A stretch of DNA of 24,140 nt, taken from the NCBI GenBank assembly GCA_964626735.1, contig CAZVIJ010000027.1:1-24140 (forward strand), given 5' to 3'. Shown piece by piece: positions 1 through 8,835 of the stretch. Made by a program: the position numbers and the translations under genes. This DNA comes from CAZVIJ01 sp964626735 (GTDB lineage Bacteria > Patescibacteriota > Dojkabacteria > JAOAGR01). Numbering within the stretch: position 1 is the first letter of the stretch; each line of letters opens with the position of its first letter. The notes beneath the pieces were generated by a model, which worked only from the letters and a program-made list of their open reading frames with translations, made no database searches and was not told where the DNA came from.

Positions 1-3000
1 ATCTATACGTATCGAACCACGGCAGCAACCGCGACGACGGCGAACGTCTATTATAGGAAGTCGACTGACGGTATGACCTCCTGGAGCGCTGAATCTTCGG
101 CACTCAATACATCTGCCGACGATCTGTTCGCACTCGACGTCAATCCGATGAGCAACGAGCGAATTTATACCAGCTGGTGGGCTTCGAGCCAGCTTTTGGG
201 CAAGGCGGTAGTCGACCTGATACCTTCGCAAACGACAGTCGACTTGTCTGCGTACCGCTTCTTCAGCAACTCGAACGGCACCAGCGTCGGTTCGGCGATG
301 GCGGCGCAGGATACGGCTGCGACTTCCGCTACCGATGCATCGCCCTACCGCGTTAGAATCCTTTTGGGAGTCGGCGGCGGTGCCGACCTCGTTTCGAATA
401 CCGGAACGTATAAACTGCAGTACGCTTACAAGGGATCGGGAACGTGTGATTCTCCGATCGATCAGTACAAGGATGTCACTTCAAGCTCATTCATCGCTTA
501 CAAGGACAACAGTACCCCAACAGACGGCTCGGCTCTTACGAATAGCGCGGGCGATCCTTCGCGAGCCTCGCACACAGTACGACCGCAAACATACGAAGAG
601 GCAAACAATTTCACCAATTCGCAATCGACCATTGCCGTGACCGAAGACGGTATGTGGGACTTTGCTCTTTACGATAACGGTGGAGTTTCTGGCGGTACCT
701 ACTGCTTGCGCGTCGTTAAGTCGACCGATGTCCTTCTCGACACCTATACGAGCTATCCGCAAATTACCCTCGGAACGACCTACACCTACAACCAGTCCGC
801 ATATCGAATATTCAAGAACCTCGATTCGCAAGATTCCGGCGTAATCAGATCCAACCCGACCAGCATCAACGATGTTGCGACTCGCGTGGTTACGGATCCG
901 ACCAACGGTTTTGTATTTACCGCAGGCAGATCTGGAAGCGGCACGACATCATCACAGTGGATGATAGAAAAGCGCTACATGTCCGACGGCAGGCTCGATA
1001 CCAATTTTGGATCGAACGGCGTGGTGACCATGTACTTCGGAGGTCTTGCATCTGATACCGACAGCATCAATGCGATGGCAATCGACGTATCGGGCGGCTA
1101 CCTATATGTAGCCGGAACGGAATCTTCGACGTCCGCGACCGACACGAAATGGTATGCGCAACGCTACGATATTACAACCGGATTTTGGGACAACACGTGG
1201 GATGTTTCGGAAAATCCATCATCGGGCGACGACCAAATAACGGGTATCGCACTCGATACGTCGGGAGGATATGTATACCTCGTCGGGTACGATACGGTTA
1301 CGGCGGGAAGCAGCGATCGGGAGTGGCGAATCGAAAAGCGGTTGATCTCGACAAACGCGTTGGTAACGGCATTCGATACCGACGGTATTATCACGGTTAA
1401 CCCGAACGCATCCTTCGATGACCAGCCGATGGACGTCGCAGTCGATACTACGAACGGCCAGCTGTATATTGCAGGATACGATGTAAATGCAACGACGACG
1501 TCGAATGAAATAAGGATCGAAAAAAGGGCTACCTCGAATGGAGCCCTCACCAGCGCGTTTGGCGCATCAGGCGTGCTCACGAGCGATGTGTCGAGCAATC
1601 ACGATCAAATAAACTCGATAGCCCTCGATGTAACGGGCGGCAATTTGTATACAACCGGGTATGCAGGCAGCACCAGCGATGTTCGAATCGAAAAACGCGC
1701 ACTATCGAACGGCGCGCTCGTCAGCGGCTTCGGATCGTCAGGCGTAAAAACGGTAAATCTATCTGGAGGTATCGATATCGGCAACTCGATTGTCCTCGAC
1801 ACAATCAATCAATACATATACGTTGGTGGCGCCATCAACTCGACGGTAAGCAGCTTCTTGATGAAGCTCAATTTCTCAGACGGTTCGTTCGATACGAATT
1901 TCGGCGGAACCGGATACGTTACGTTTAACCCCTCGAACAACGACGAGGTTATCAACTGGATCGCCTTCAACGCTCCCCAAAACGCAATCTTTGCGGCAGG
2001 GTACGATTATTTGAATAGCGAAGCCGCTTGGGATCTCTACAAGATCAACGCAACCGACGGCTCATCCGCGTACGCTGCTCAGGATACGAAAGCAACGCTG
2101 CTTTCTTCCGGGGATTCATTCCAGCTTCGCTTGCTGATCCGAAACGAGACTGCAGCAACGCAAATGGGACAGTATGGGCATACCTTCAAGCTTCAATATG
2201 TCGGCAAGGGCACCGGTACGTGCTCTGCTCCAACCGGCGGTACTCCATCATCGTATACCGATATTACTTCGAGTACGGTAATAGCATTCAAGGACAACAC
2301 GACTCCCGTCGACGGCTCATCGCTAACCACGGCAACGTCACAGTTCCAAACGGCAAGCGGCCCGACGTACGGTTCTGATACGATCGTTACGCAAACCTAC
2401 CATGAATCGAACAACTTCACGAATTCGAACGCGACAATTCCCGTAAACCAAGACGGCAAGTGGAACTTCGCGCTTAAAGACAATTCCGCGCCGGCAGGCA
2501 AGACATACTGCATTCGAGCGGTTAAGTCGGACGGCACCGCATTCAGCACCTACACATCCTATCCAGAAATAACGACAAAATTTACCTCAAACGCAATCGA
2601 CGCATCGGTCAATACGACGGCAGCGCAATCTACCGGCGGCCAATCGAGAAATGTCGTGTTCACCGCGGATTTGATCGGCTATACCTTCTACATCGACAGC
2701 AATGGAACCTGCGTCTACAGCAAGACGACCGACGGCGGCGTAACGTGGGGCGCTGCGGTAACAGTCGATTCCCAAACCGACTGCTCCGGCATCAGCGTAT
2801 GGTACGATTCGTGGACTCCAGGACTTTCCGGCACGAAGATCAGGATCGTGACCACCGATACCGGCTCAAGCGCGCTGTGGTACAACGAATTGGAGACCGC
2901 AGCCCAAGCGGATACCCTTTCGCAAAGCTCATCGCCGACGAATGTTTCCGGGACGAATTCCTCGACGTACACCTCAAGCGTTCGCGCTGTCATTACCGAA

Positions 3001-6000
3001 GGAACCGACGGGAAGGTTTATGTCGGCGCAATCGATTCGACCGATTCGAAGACGAGGGTATGCTCTTCAGGATGCGGCACTGCCGGCAACTGGTCATCCG
3101 CCGGCACTAATCCGTGGGGCAATACGACGCACAAGATCATGCTCCTGCCGCTTGCATCGGGAAATATCATGGGCATCCAATGGAATATTTCTACCAATGC
3201 GCTCGCATACAAGATTTATACCGTCGGTACCAATTCCTGGTCTGGTTCGTTCACGACGATCGCATCTCCCGTCCACAATTCGACCTATACTGGATCGTTC
3301 AGCGCAGTCGTCAACAAATCGAACAACGACATTTACCTGGCATACGTAAATGACGGCGGCACGCTCGGAACCGACGACGATATTTACACATGGACGTATA
3401 ACGGCTCATCGTGGACGCAAAAATCTAATGTCGTCACGAACGAGACGAAGGGACTTACCGGCGTTTCTCTGTTCTGGGACGAGAATACCGCCGATATTTA
3501 CGTCGCGTATACCGCTCAATCGACTGCGGGTACCGCAAGCACCGGCAACGTGTACTACAAGAAGTCGAGCGATTACATGACATCTTGGACGACAACCCCG
3601 ATCGGCCCGTTGAATACATCGGCAGCAGACCTTCGCGGCGTTAACCTCAACGTATCGTCGACGCAGCGGATATTCGCCGTTTGGTACAACAATACCGGAA
3701 CGCAAGCGATGCAAGGGGTCACGGTCGCCGACTTGGTCCCCAACTGGTACAACTCGTCATGGGGATACCGAAAAAGAATCATTATCGACCACACGAAAGT
3801 TAGTGGCGGTTCGGACCTGTCGAATTTCCCCTACCTCGTCAACTATAGTTCCGATTCCGGCCTATCCGCCCATGCGAAGACAAATGGATACGATATCCTC
3901 TTCACTTCATCTGACGGAACCACGAAACTGAGCCACGAAATCGAGAAGTATACGACGGCAACCGGCGAGCTTGAGGCGTGGGTAAAGATACCGACGTTGT
4001 CCGCATCCACCGATACTGTCATATATATGTACTACGGCAATTCTTCCGCGACCGACCAGTCGAATAAGACGGCGGTTTGGGACAGCAACTACAAGGCCGT
4101 TTACCACATGAGCCAAACGCCTGCGGGTACGACGGGAGATATTACCGACAGTACCTCGAACTTCAACGCAACCTCGAATTCGATGACATCAGGCGCCCAA
4201 ACGACGGGAAAGATCGACGGAGCACTAACGTTCGATGGGACGGACGATTATATTAATACCGGTTATACCACGACCAATTCCAGCAAAACGTACGAAGCTT
4301 GGGTAAAGTGGAACTCCTGCGGCGAGAACAATCTCGGACGTATATTCCAGAAGCGGGCGACCACCGGGCAAGAAGGTGAGTTGATCTACTGCGATAGCAC
4401 GTATGGAGGTCGATCGATCGATTACCAGCGGAAATACGACGGCAACGCAAATGCCGCAGAATGGTACGCTGATTCATCGCAAGTTCCTGCATTAGGCAGC
4501 ACCTTCCACGTAGCAATTACGTATACCGAAGGCGCCGGCAATGTTCCTACCATTTACATCAATGGTGTAGCGAAAACGGTTACTACCGGCCTTGCGGCAT
4601 CTGGAAGCGTTGAATCAAATACTGACCCGGTTATCATCGGAAACAGAACCCAGCAGGATAGAACTTGGGACGGATTTATTGACGAAGCGAGGATCTCGAA
4701 CACCGTCCGCTCAGCCGGCTGGATCTTGACCGGATACAATAACCAGAGCAGCCCATCGACATTTGCGGTTCTCGGAGCCGAGACCGCGAATCCGGTTCCG
4801 CCCGCGAACACATCGCCGAACGCGCCGACGCAGTCGGCTTGGTACAACTCGTCATGGGGATACCGAAAGAAGCTGACTATCGACGAGACGAAAGTTCCCG
4901 GCACGACCGATTTTGCGAACTTCCAGGTATTGGTGAACCTATCCTCGGATACCGATCTTTCGGCACGAGCACAGTCGACCGGCAACGATATTCTTTTCAC
5001 GTCGGGCGACGGCATCACGAAGCTCGACCACGAAATCGAATCGTATACTTCAGGAAACGGCGCGTTGATCGCATGGGTGCGAATTCCGAAACTGTACGCC
5101 GCAACGAATACGGTGTTGTATATGTATTACGGCAACAATGCGGCATCGAACCAGCAAAATAAGACCGGAGTCTGGAGCGCGCCGTACCGCGACGTCCTCC
5201 ACTTGAAAGAGGATCCGTCAGGTACTGCGCCCCAAATGAAGGACAGCACATCGTATTCGAACGATGCATCGTCGGTGAACATGGTCTTCGGCAACCAAGC
5301 ATCGGGCAAGGTCGGCAACGGATTGTCGTTTAACGGATCGACAAATGCGCTTTCGATCAATGACGGTTCGAGCGTAGAGCTTCCCCAGAACGTTACCGTC
5401 GAGGCATGGCTCAATAAAGATGCTACGAACCCCACGACGTATCCAACGATCCTCGCGAAGGGCGGCTCTGACGGCAACAATTTCTCGTACGTCCTCAACT
5501 ACGATTCCGCGGCGAACAACATCAGGTTCATGATCGGAGATAATAACGGAACGATCGACACGGTATCCACCGCCGCACCATCAACCGGAGCATGGCACCA
5601 TATCGTCGGCGTAGCCGGAGAGTCGTCGATTGCAATTTACGTTGACGGATCGCAGGCCAATACTGCGACGAGGACGGTCGAATATATCGGCAACGCAACG
5701 AATAAACTTTGTATCGGCATGTATAACGGCGGAAACGGCGCCGACTGCACGTCCGGCACGAGCTCGCTCAAGGGTCTCCTGGATGAAATTCGCGTTCAAG
5801 ATACCGCCCGCCCGACAGACTGGATTACATCCGAATACAATAACCAAAACAGTCCTTCAACGTTCATGAGCGCATCAACCCAAGAGGCGTATTCATCCTC
5901 GACCATCGGCCTCACCCAAAAGCGCGTTACTGCCGGCACGACGCTTGCAACGAACAATTGGACGAACGAGACGCAAGTAACCTTTACCGCAACGGGAACC

Positions 6001-7737
6001 GATTCCGATGCAAGCGATACGCTTTACCTGTGCGTCGAGGTTCAGCCGGTCGGCTCAAGCTTCACGAATACCGAAACGCAATGCGGAAGCGGCGTTTCCT
6101 ACTCGGGTACGGCAGTCACCCTTACCAACAGCATAACCTCCGGTTTGACCGCGGGGACGTACCACTGGCAGGCACGACTCAAGGACGCTGCGGGAACATA
6201 TTCGTCGTGGGTCTCCTATGGTGCTGATTCTGAATCCGAATACGATTTCGGCATCGATACGACGAGTGCTGCGACCTCTGGCGCATCGGCCGGGGCAATC
6301 CACAACAACGCATCGACTCCCGTGTATGTAGCCGACAACTTCGAACGAACAGCAATCGGAAGTTGGGATGATGCCGATACCTTGGGTGGCGTTTACAACA
6401 CGGTCGGCGGCTCGACGACCGACTACAATGTCGCAAACCACGTCGCGACGATCAACAATTCTACCGTCAATTTCCCGAGAAAGCAGTACCTGAATATCAA
6501 CGCGCGCGATGTGGACATGCGCGTACGGGTTGCCTCAGATAAACTTGCAGTCGGCAGCACCCAGGAAGTTCGCATGGCTGCACGCGGATTGGGCAACGGC
6601 GTCACGGAGTACCGATGCCGGGTGCTCTTCACCACTTCGCAACAAGTCCAGCTCGGTATTTCGAAGGATGTCGCATCGACCGTCACCAATATCGTTGCGC
6701 CCTCGACGGTTTCGGGGCTAACGCATGCCGCAAATACGTACTTCTGGATACGGTTCCAGGCATACGATACCAATCCGACCCAGCTTAAATGTAAGATTTG
6801 GGCGGACGGAACGTCAGAGCCTTCGGCATGGACGGCGACGACGACCGACTCTGATTCATCGCTCCAGACAAGCGGGTTTGCAGGCCTGCAAGCGCTCCTA
6901 TTCAGCGGCACGACAAATGCGCCGGTCATCAATTCATGGGACAACTTTTATGTCGGCGATATACCGCATAACCAGAACGGCGACGGTTCATTGACTACGT
7001 TCACCACGACATGGAGCATATTCAATGCCGATACGTCGCAGATCGCGAAATACCAGTACGCTCTCGGAACGACATCGGGCGGAACCGAACTTGTCGGGTG
7101 GACTGATAACGGCTTATCGAATACGCATACCTTTACCGGGCTCACGTTGAGTACGAGTACCAATTACTACTTGAGCGTTCGCGTTGTCGATAATGCGGGA
7201 AATACCTCATCTGCCGTGACATCATCGGCGTTCTCCCCAACACCGACACTAACCTTCCAGCTGGATTCGACCAATAAATCGTTCGGACAGCTTAACGCAA
7301 ACGTCAATAACCAGGCGACCAATACGTCATCGTTGACGACCAGCACGAATACGTACAACGGCTATCTCGTCAAGGCATATCGTACAGCCCCGATGTCTGC
7401 TCCCGGGGGAAGAACGATTACCGACTTCTCGGCTGGTTCCTACTCAAGCCCTGCGTCCTGGCCGACATCCCAGTGCAGCGGAAGCACGTGCGGATTCGGC
7501 TACAACACGAACGATACTTCGATCCAAGGAAGCAACAAGTTCTCCAACGCATCGTTGTACGCGCCGTTCTCGTCAAGCGCTCCCGGAGATATTATCGCCG
7601 ACCATACTGGCCAAGTCACCGGTTCGCCGATCGTCAACGAGCAGTTCACGTTGAACGCGAAGGTTGCCGTTCCTTCCGACCAGCCGGCCGGCACCTACTC
7701 GACCAACATCGTTTACACAGTGGTTCCGCAGTACTAA
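1..7737 (+). CDS. Giant secreted multidomain surface protein (5' partial): delta-60, BNR-like, DUF2341 and LamG-like domains
   Basis: The frame is open from base 1, so the true start lies upstream; the ATG at 73 is only an internal methionine. Domains by position: the end of a BNR/sialidase-like segment (1-230); a two-cysteine module (240-780); a delta-60-type repeat propeller with recurring DTNFGSNGVV-like and LYVAG-like motifs (850-2050); a second two-cysteine module (2060-2580); a BNR-like segment with the Asp-box TTDGGVTWG (2590-3730); DUF2341 plus LamG-like (3745-4780); a second DUF2341 plus LamG-like (4840-5870); an Fn3-like domain (5900-6260); a lectin-like domain (6320-6960); another Fn3-like domain (6970-7240); and a C-terminal beta domain ending GTYSTNIVYTVVPQY, similar in style to WxL or coat-type domains. 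The composition (Thr, Ser, Asn, Gly) and paired Cys fit an exported adhesin or glycan-binding protein. The substrate is unknown. It probably shares an operon with the DUF916-like gene 30 nt downstream. Confidence 0.85.
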   Translation: MYTYRTTAATATTANVYYRKSTDGMTSWSAESSALNTSADDLFALDVNPMSNERIYTSWWASSQLLGKAVVDLIPSQTTVDLSAYRFFSNSNGTSVGSAMAAQDTAATSATDASPYRVRILLGVGGGADLVSNTGTYKLQYAYKGSGTCDSPIDQYKDVTSSSFIAYKDNSTPTDGSALTNSAGDPSRASHTVRPQTYEEANNFTNSQSTIAVTEDGMWDFALYDNGGVSGGTYCLRVVKSTDVLLDTYTSYPQITLGTTYTYNQSAYRIFKNLDSQDSGVIRSNPTSINDVATRVVTDPTNGFVFTAGRSGSGTTSSQWMIEKRYMSDGRLDTNFGSNGVVTMYFGGLASDTDSINAMAIDVSGGYLYVAGTESSTSATDTKWYAQRYDITTGFWDNTWDVSENPSSGDDQITGIALDTSGGYVYLVGYDTVTAGSSDREWRIEKRLISTNALVTAFDTDGIITVNPNASFDDQPMDVAVDTTNGQLYIAGYDVNATTTSNEIRIEKRATSNGALTSAFGASGVLTSDVSSNHDQINSIALDVTGGNLYTTGYAGSTSDVRIEKRALSNGALVSGFGSSGVKTVNLSGGIDIGNSIVLDTINQYIYVGGAINSTVSSFLMKLNFSDGSFDTNFGGTGYVTFNPSNNDEVINWIAFNAPQNAIFAAGYDYLNSEAAWDLYKINATDGSSAYAAQDTKATLLSSGDSFQLRLLIRNETAATQMGQYGHTFKLQYVGKGTGTCSAPTGGTPSSYTDITSSTVIAFKDNTTPVDGSSLTTATSQFQTASGPTYGSDTIVTQTYHESNNFTNSNATIPVNQDGKWNFALKDNSAPAGKTYCIRAVKSDGTAFSTYTSYPEITTKFTSNAIDASVNTTAAQSTGGQSRNVVFTADLIGYTFYIDSNGTCVYSKTTDGGVTWGAAVTVDSQTDCSGISVWYDSWTPGLSGTKIRIVTTDTGSSALWYNELETAAQADTLSQSSSPTNVSGTNSSTYTSSVRAVITEGTDGKVYVGAIDSTDSKTRVCSSGCGTAGNWSSAGTNPWGNTTHKIMLLPLASGNIMGIQWNISTNALAYKIYTVGTNSWSGSFTTIASPVHNSTYTGSFSAVVNKSNNDIYLAYVNDGGTLGTDDDIYTWTYNGSSWTQKSNVVTNETKGLTGVSLFWDENTADIYVAYTAQSTAGTASTGNVYYKKSSDYMTSWTTTPIGPLNTSAADLRGVNLNVSSTQRIFAVWYNNTGTQAMQGVTVADLVPNWYNSSWGYRKRIIIDHTKVSGGSDLSNFPYLVNYSSDSGLSAHAKTNGYDILFTSSDGTTKLSHEIEKYTTATGELEAWVKIPTLSASTDTVIYMYYGNSSATDQSNKTAVWDSNYKAVYHMSQTPAGTTGDITDSTSNFNATSNSMTSGAQTTGKIDGALTFDGTDDYINTGYTTTNSSKTYEAWVKWNSCGENNLGRIFQKRATTGQEGELIYCDSTYGGRSIDYQRKYDGNANAAEWYADSSQVPALGSTFHVAITYTEGAGNVPTIYINGVAKTVTTGLAASGSVESNTDPVIIGNRTQQDRTWDGFIDEARISNTVRSAGWILTGYNNQSSPSTFAVLGAETANPVPPANTSPNAPTQSAWYNSSWGYRKKLTIDETKVPGTTDFANFQVLVNLSSDTDLSARAQSTGNDILFTSGDGITKLDHEIESYTSGNGALIAWVRIPKLYAATNTVLYMYYGNNAASNQQNKTGVWSAPYRDVLHLKEDPSGTAPQMKDSTSYSNDASSVNMVFGNQASGKVGNGLSFNGSTNALSINDGSSVELPQNVTVEAWLNKDATNPTTYPTILAKGGSDGNNFSYVLNYDSAANNIRFMIGDNNGTIDTVSTAAPSTGAWHHIVGVAGESSIAIYVDGSQANTATRTVEYIGNATNKLCIGMYNGGNGADCTSGTSSLKGLLDEIRVQDTARPTDWITSEYNNQNSPSTFMSASTQEAYSSSTIGLTQKRVTAGTTLATNNWTNETQVTFTATGTDSDASDTLYLCVEVQPVGSSFTNTETQCGSGVSYSGTAVTLTNSITSGLTAGTYHWQARLKDAAGTYSSWVSYGADSESEYDFGIDTTSAATSGASAGAIHNNASTPVYVADNFERTAIGSWDDADTLGGVYNTVGGSTTDYNVANHVATINNSTVNFPRKQYLNINARDVDMRVRVASDKLAVGSTQEVRMAARGLGNGVTEYRCRVLFTTSQQVQLGISKDVASTVTNIVAPSTVSGLTHAANTYFWIRFQAYDTNPTQLKCKIWADGTSEPSAWTATTTDSDSSLQTSGFAGLQALLFSGTTNAPVINSWDNFYVGDIPHNQNGDGSLTTFTTTWSIFNADTSQIAKYQYALGTTSGGTELVGWTDNGLSNTHTFTGLTLSTSTNYYLSVRVVDNAGNTSSAVTSSAFSPTPTLTFQLDSTNKSFGQLNANVNNQATNTSSLTTSTNTYNGYLVKAYRTAPMSAPGGRTITDFSAGSYSSPASWPTSQCSGSTCGFGYNTNDTSIQGSNKFSNASLYAPFSSSAPGDIIADHTGQVTGSPIVNEQFTLNAKVAVPSDQPAGTYSTNIVYTVVPQY
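3745..3773 (+). repeat. Direct repeat copy 1, start of first DUF2341 domain
   Basis: These 29 bases are identical to 4840-4868 and encode WYNSSWGYRK, the opening of a DUF2341 domain. Sequence diverges on both sides, which marks a duplicated DUF2341 plus LamG-like cassette within the giant surface gene. Confidence 0.85.
4840..4868 (+). repeat. Direct repeat copy 2, start of second DUF2341 domain
   Basis: Identical over 29 bases to 3745-3773 and in the same reading frame. The surrounding cassette is similar only at protein level, so the duplication is old and this block has stayed unchanged or been homogenised by gene conversion. Confidence 0.85.
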
Positions 7738-7767
7738 GCTCTATGATATAGTAAGAAAACTGCCTGA

Positions 7768-8796
7768 ATGTTCTCTAATAAGATCCGACAATCTATCTTT
7801 GCGTTACTCTTGGTGCTTTCCCTATTCGCTCCCGTGAACCGTCGCGCGCATGCCGAAGAGCAGTCGAACGATACCGTTCCCGTGCAGGCAACGATCCTCA
7901 CCGTTGCACCGGTGCTCAACGAATTGGCGATGAAGCCGGGCGAATCGACCGATCAAAAAATAAACGTCACCAACCAGGCAAGGCTTCCGATTCCTATCAA
8001 GGCCTACACGCGAGCATTCGTCGCCACCGATGAAAATGGCGGCAGCGATTATCCCGATGAAAAAGATCCGCATGAAGTCCAGCATTGGTTTACGATCGAC
8101 CAACCCGATTTCATCTTGCAACCGGGCATGACTCGCGAAGTGCGCATTAAAATAGACGTACCCGCCGATGCTCGTCCGGGCGGCCATTATGCGACGCTAT
8201 TCTTCGAATCTCTTATCCCGAAGGAAGCAATCAGCCAATCGTCGTTTTTTATGTCGTCGAGGATCGGCGCATTGTTCTTTTTCGTTATCGCCGGCGATCT
8301 CGTCGAGAAAGGCTCGGTTAGCGAGCTAACAACGCAGAAAACGTGGACGCATGGTCCGATCGATTTCAACGTCGCGTTCAAGAACGAGGGCAATGTCGAC
8401 CTTCGCCCGAAAAGCACGCTCACGATTAAAGACATGAGCGGTCGCGACGTCGTGAAGATCAACGATAACGGGCAACGGACGCTGCCGCAAAAAACGCGAC
8501 GATGGAAAGTAACCTGGGATGCACATTGGCTCTTCGGCTACTATACCGCCGTGCTCGAATCGAGAAATACGATCGACGCTTCGCCGCAAACGACGAAAGT
8601 AACCTTCTTCGTCGTGCCGTATTACCATATTGGAGCGGTAATCGTAACGCTCATTCTCGTATACCTCATATTCTTCAAAGGACGCGACCGCATGAAGAAA
8701 GCGCTTAAGGCGCTCAAGGAGCCCGAGGAAGATGTTGCGCACTACATCTTCAGCCTCTCTCAGAAGGGCGAGGTGAAAAAAACTCCCAAAAAGTAG
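7768..8796 (+). CDS. Membrane-anchored DUF916-like (WxL-interacting-protein-like) surface protein
   Basis: The 342-residue product starts with a signal peptide (basic MFSNKIRQ, hydrophobic IFALLLVLSLFAPV, likely cleavage after AHA near residue 29). An Ig-like DUF916-type domain follows, with VAPVLNELAMKPGES, a central VNVTNQ-like strand and the late motif PGGHYATLFFES. A second beta domain covers about residues 175-280. One transmembrane segment (YYHIGAVIVTLILVYLIFF, about 286-306) precedes a basic cytoplasmic tail. In Firmicutes this layout belongs to proteins that bind WxL-domain partners at the wall. Here the gene lies 30 nt after the giant surface gene, whose C-terminal beta domain could be the partner, which is inference. 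No Shine-Dalgarno is visible; a weak -10-like TATAGT sits at 7747. A generic chaperone-like Ig protein is the alternative. Confidence 0.75.
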   Translation: MFSNKIRQSIFALLLVLSLFAPVNRRAHAEEQSNDTVPVQATILTVAPVLNELAMKPGESTDQKINVTNQARLPIPIKAYTRAFVATDENGGSDYPDEKDPHEVQHWFTIDQPDFILQPGMTREVRIKIDVPADARPGGHYATLFFESLIPKEAISQSSFFMSSRIGALFFFVIAGDLVEKGSVSELTTQKTWTHGPIDFNVAFKNEGNVDLRPKSTLTIKDMSGRDVVKINDNGQRTLPQKTRRWKVTWDAHWLFGYYTAVLESRNTIDASPQTTKVTFFVVPYYHIGAVIVTLILVYLIFFKGRDRMKKALKALKEPEEDVAHYIFSLSQKGEVKKTPKK

Positions 8797-8835
8797 CTAT
8801 TCTAATTGAAAATAAATTCAGGTAGGATATACGTA

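Noticed and set aside
1..7737. CRISPR-like or tandem DNA repeats in the giant gene
   Set aside because: Repetition is at protein-domain level; only a 29-base exact repeat was found, with no regular spacer pattern.
8806..8835. TTG start extending the 1182-residue protein by 10 residues
   Set aside because: It would put polar residues before a normal signal peptide; ATG 8836 is the better start.
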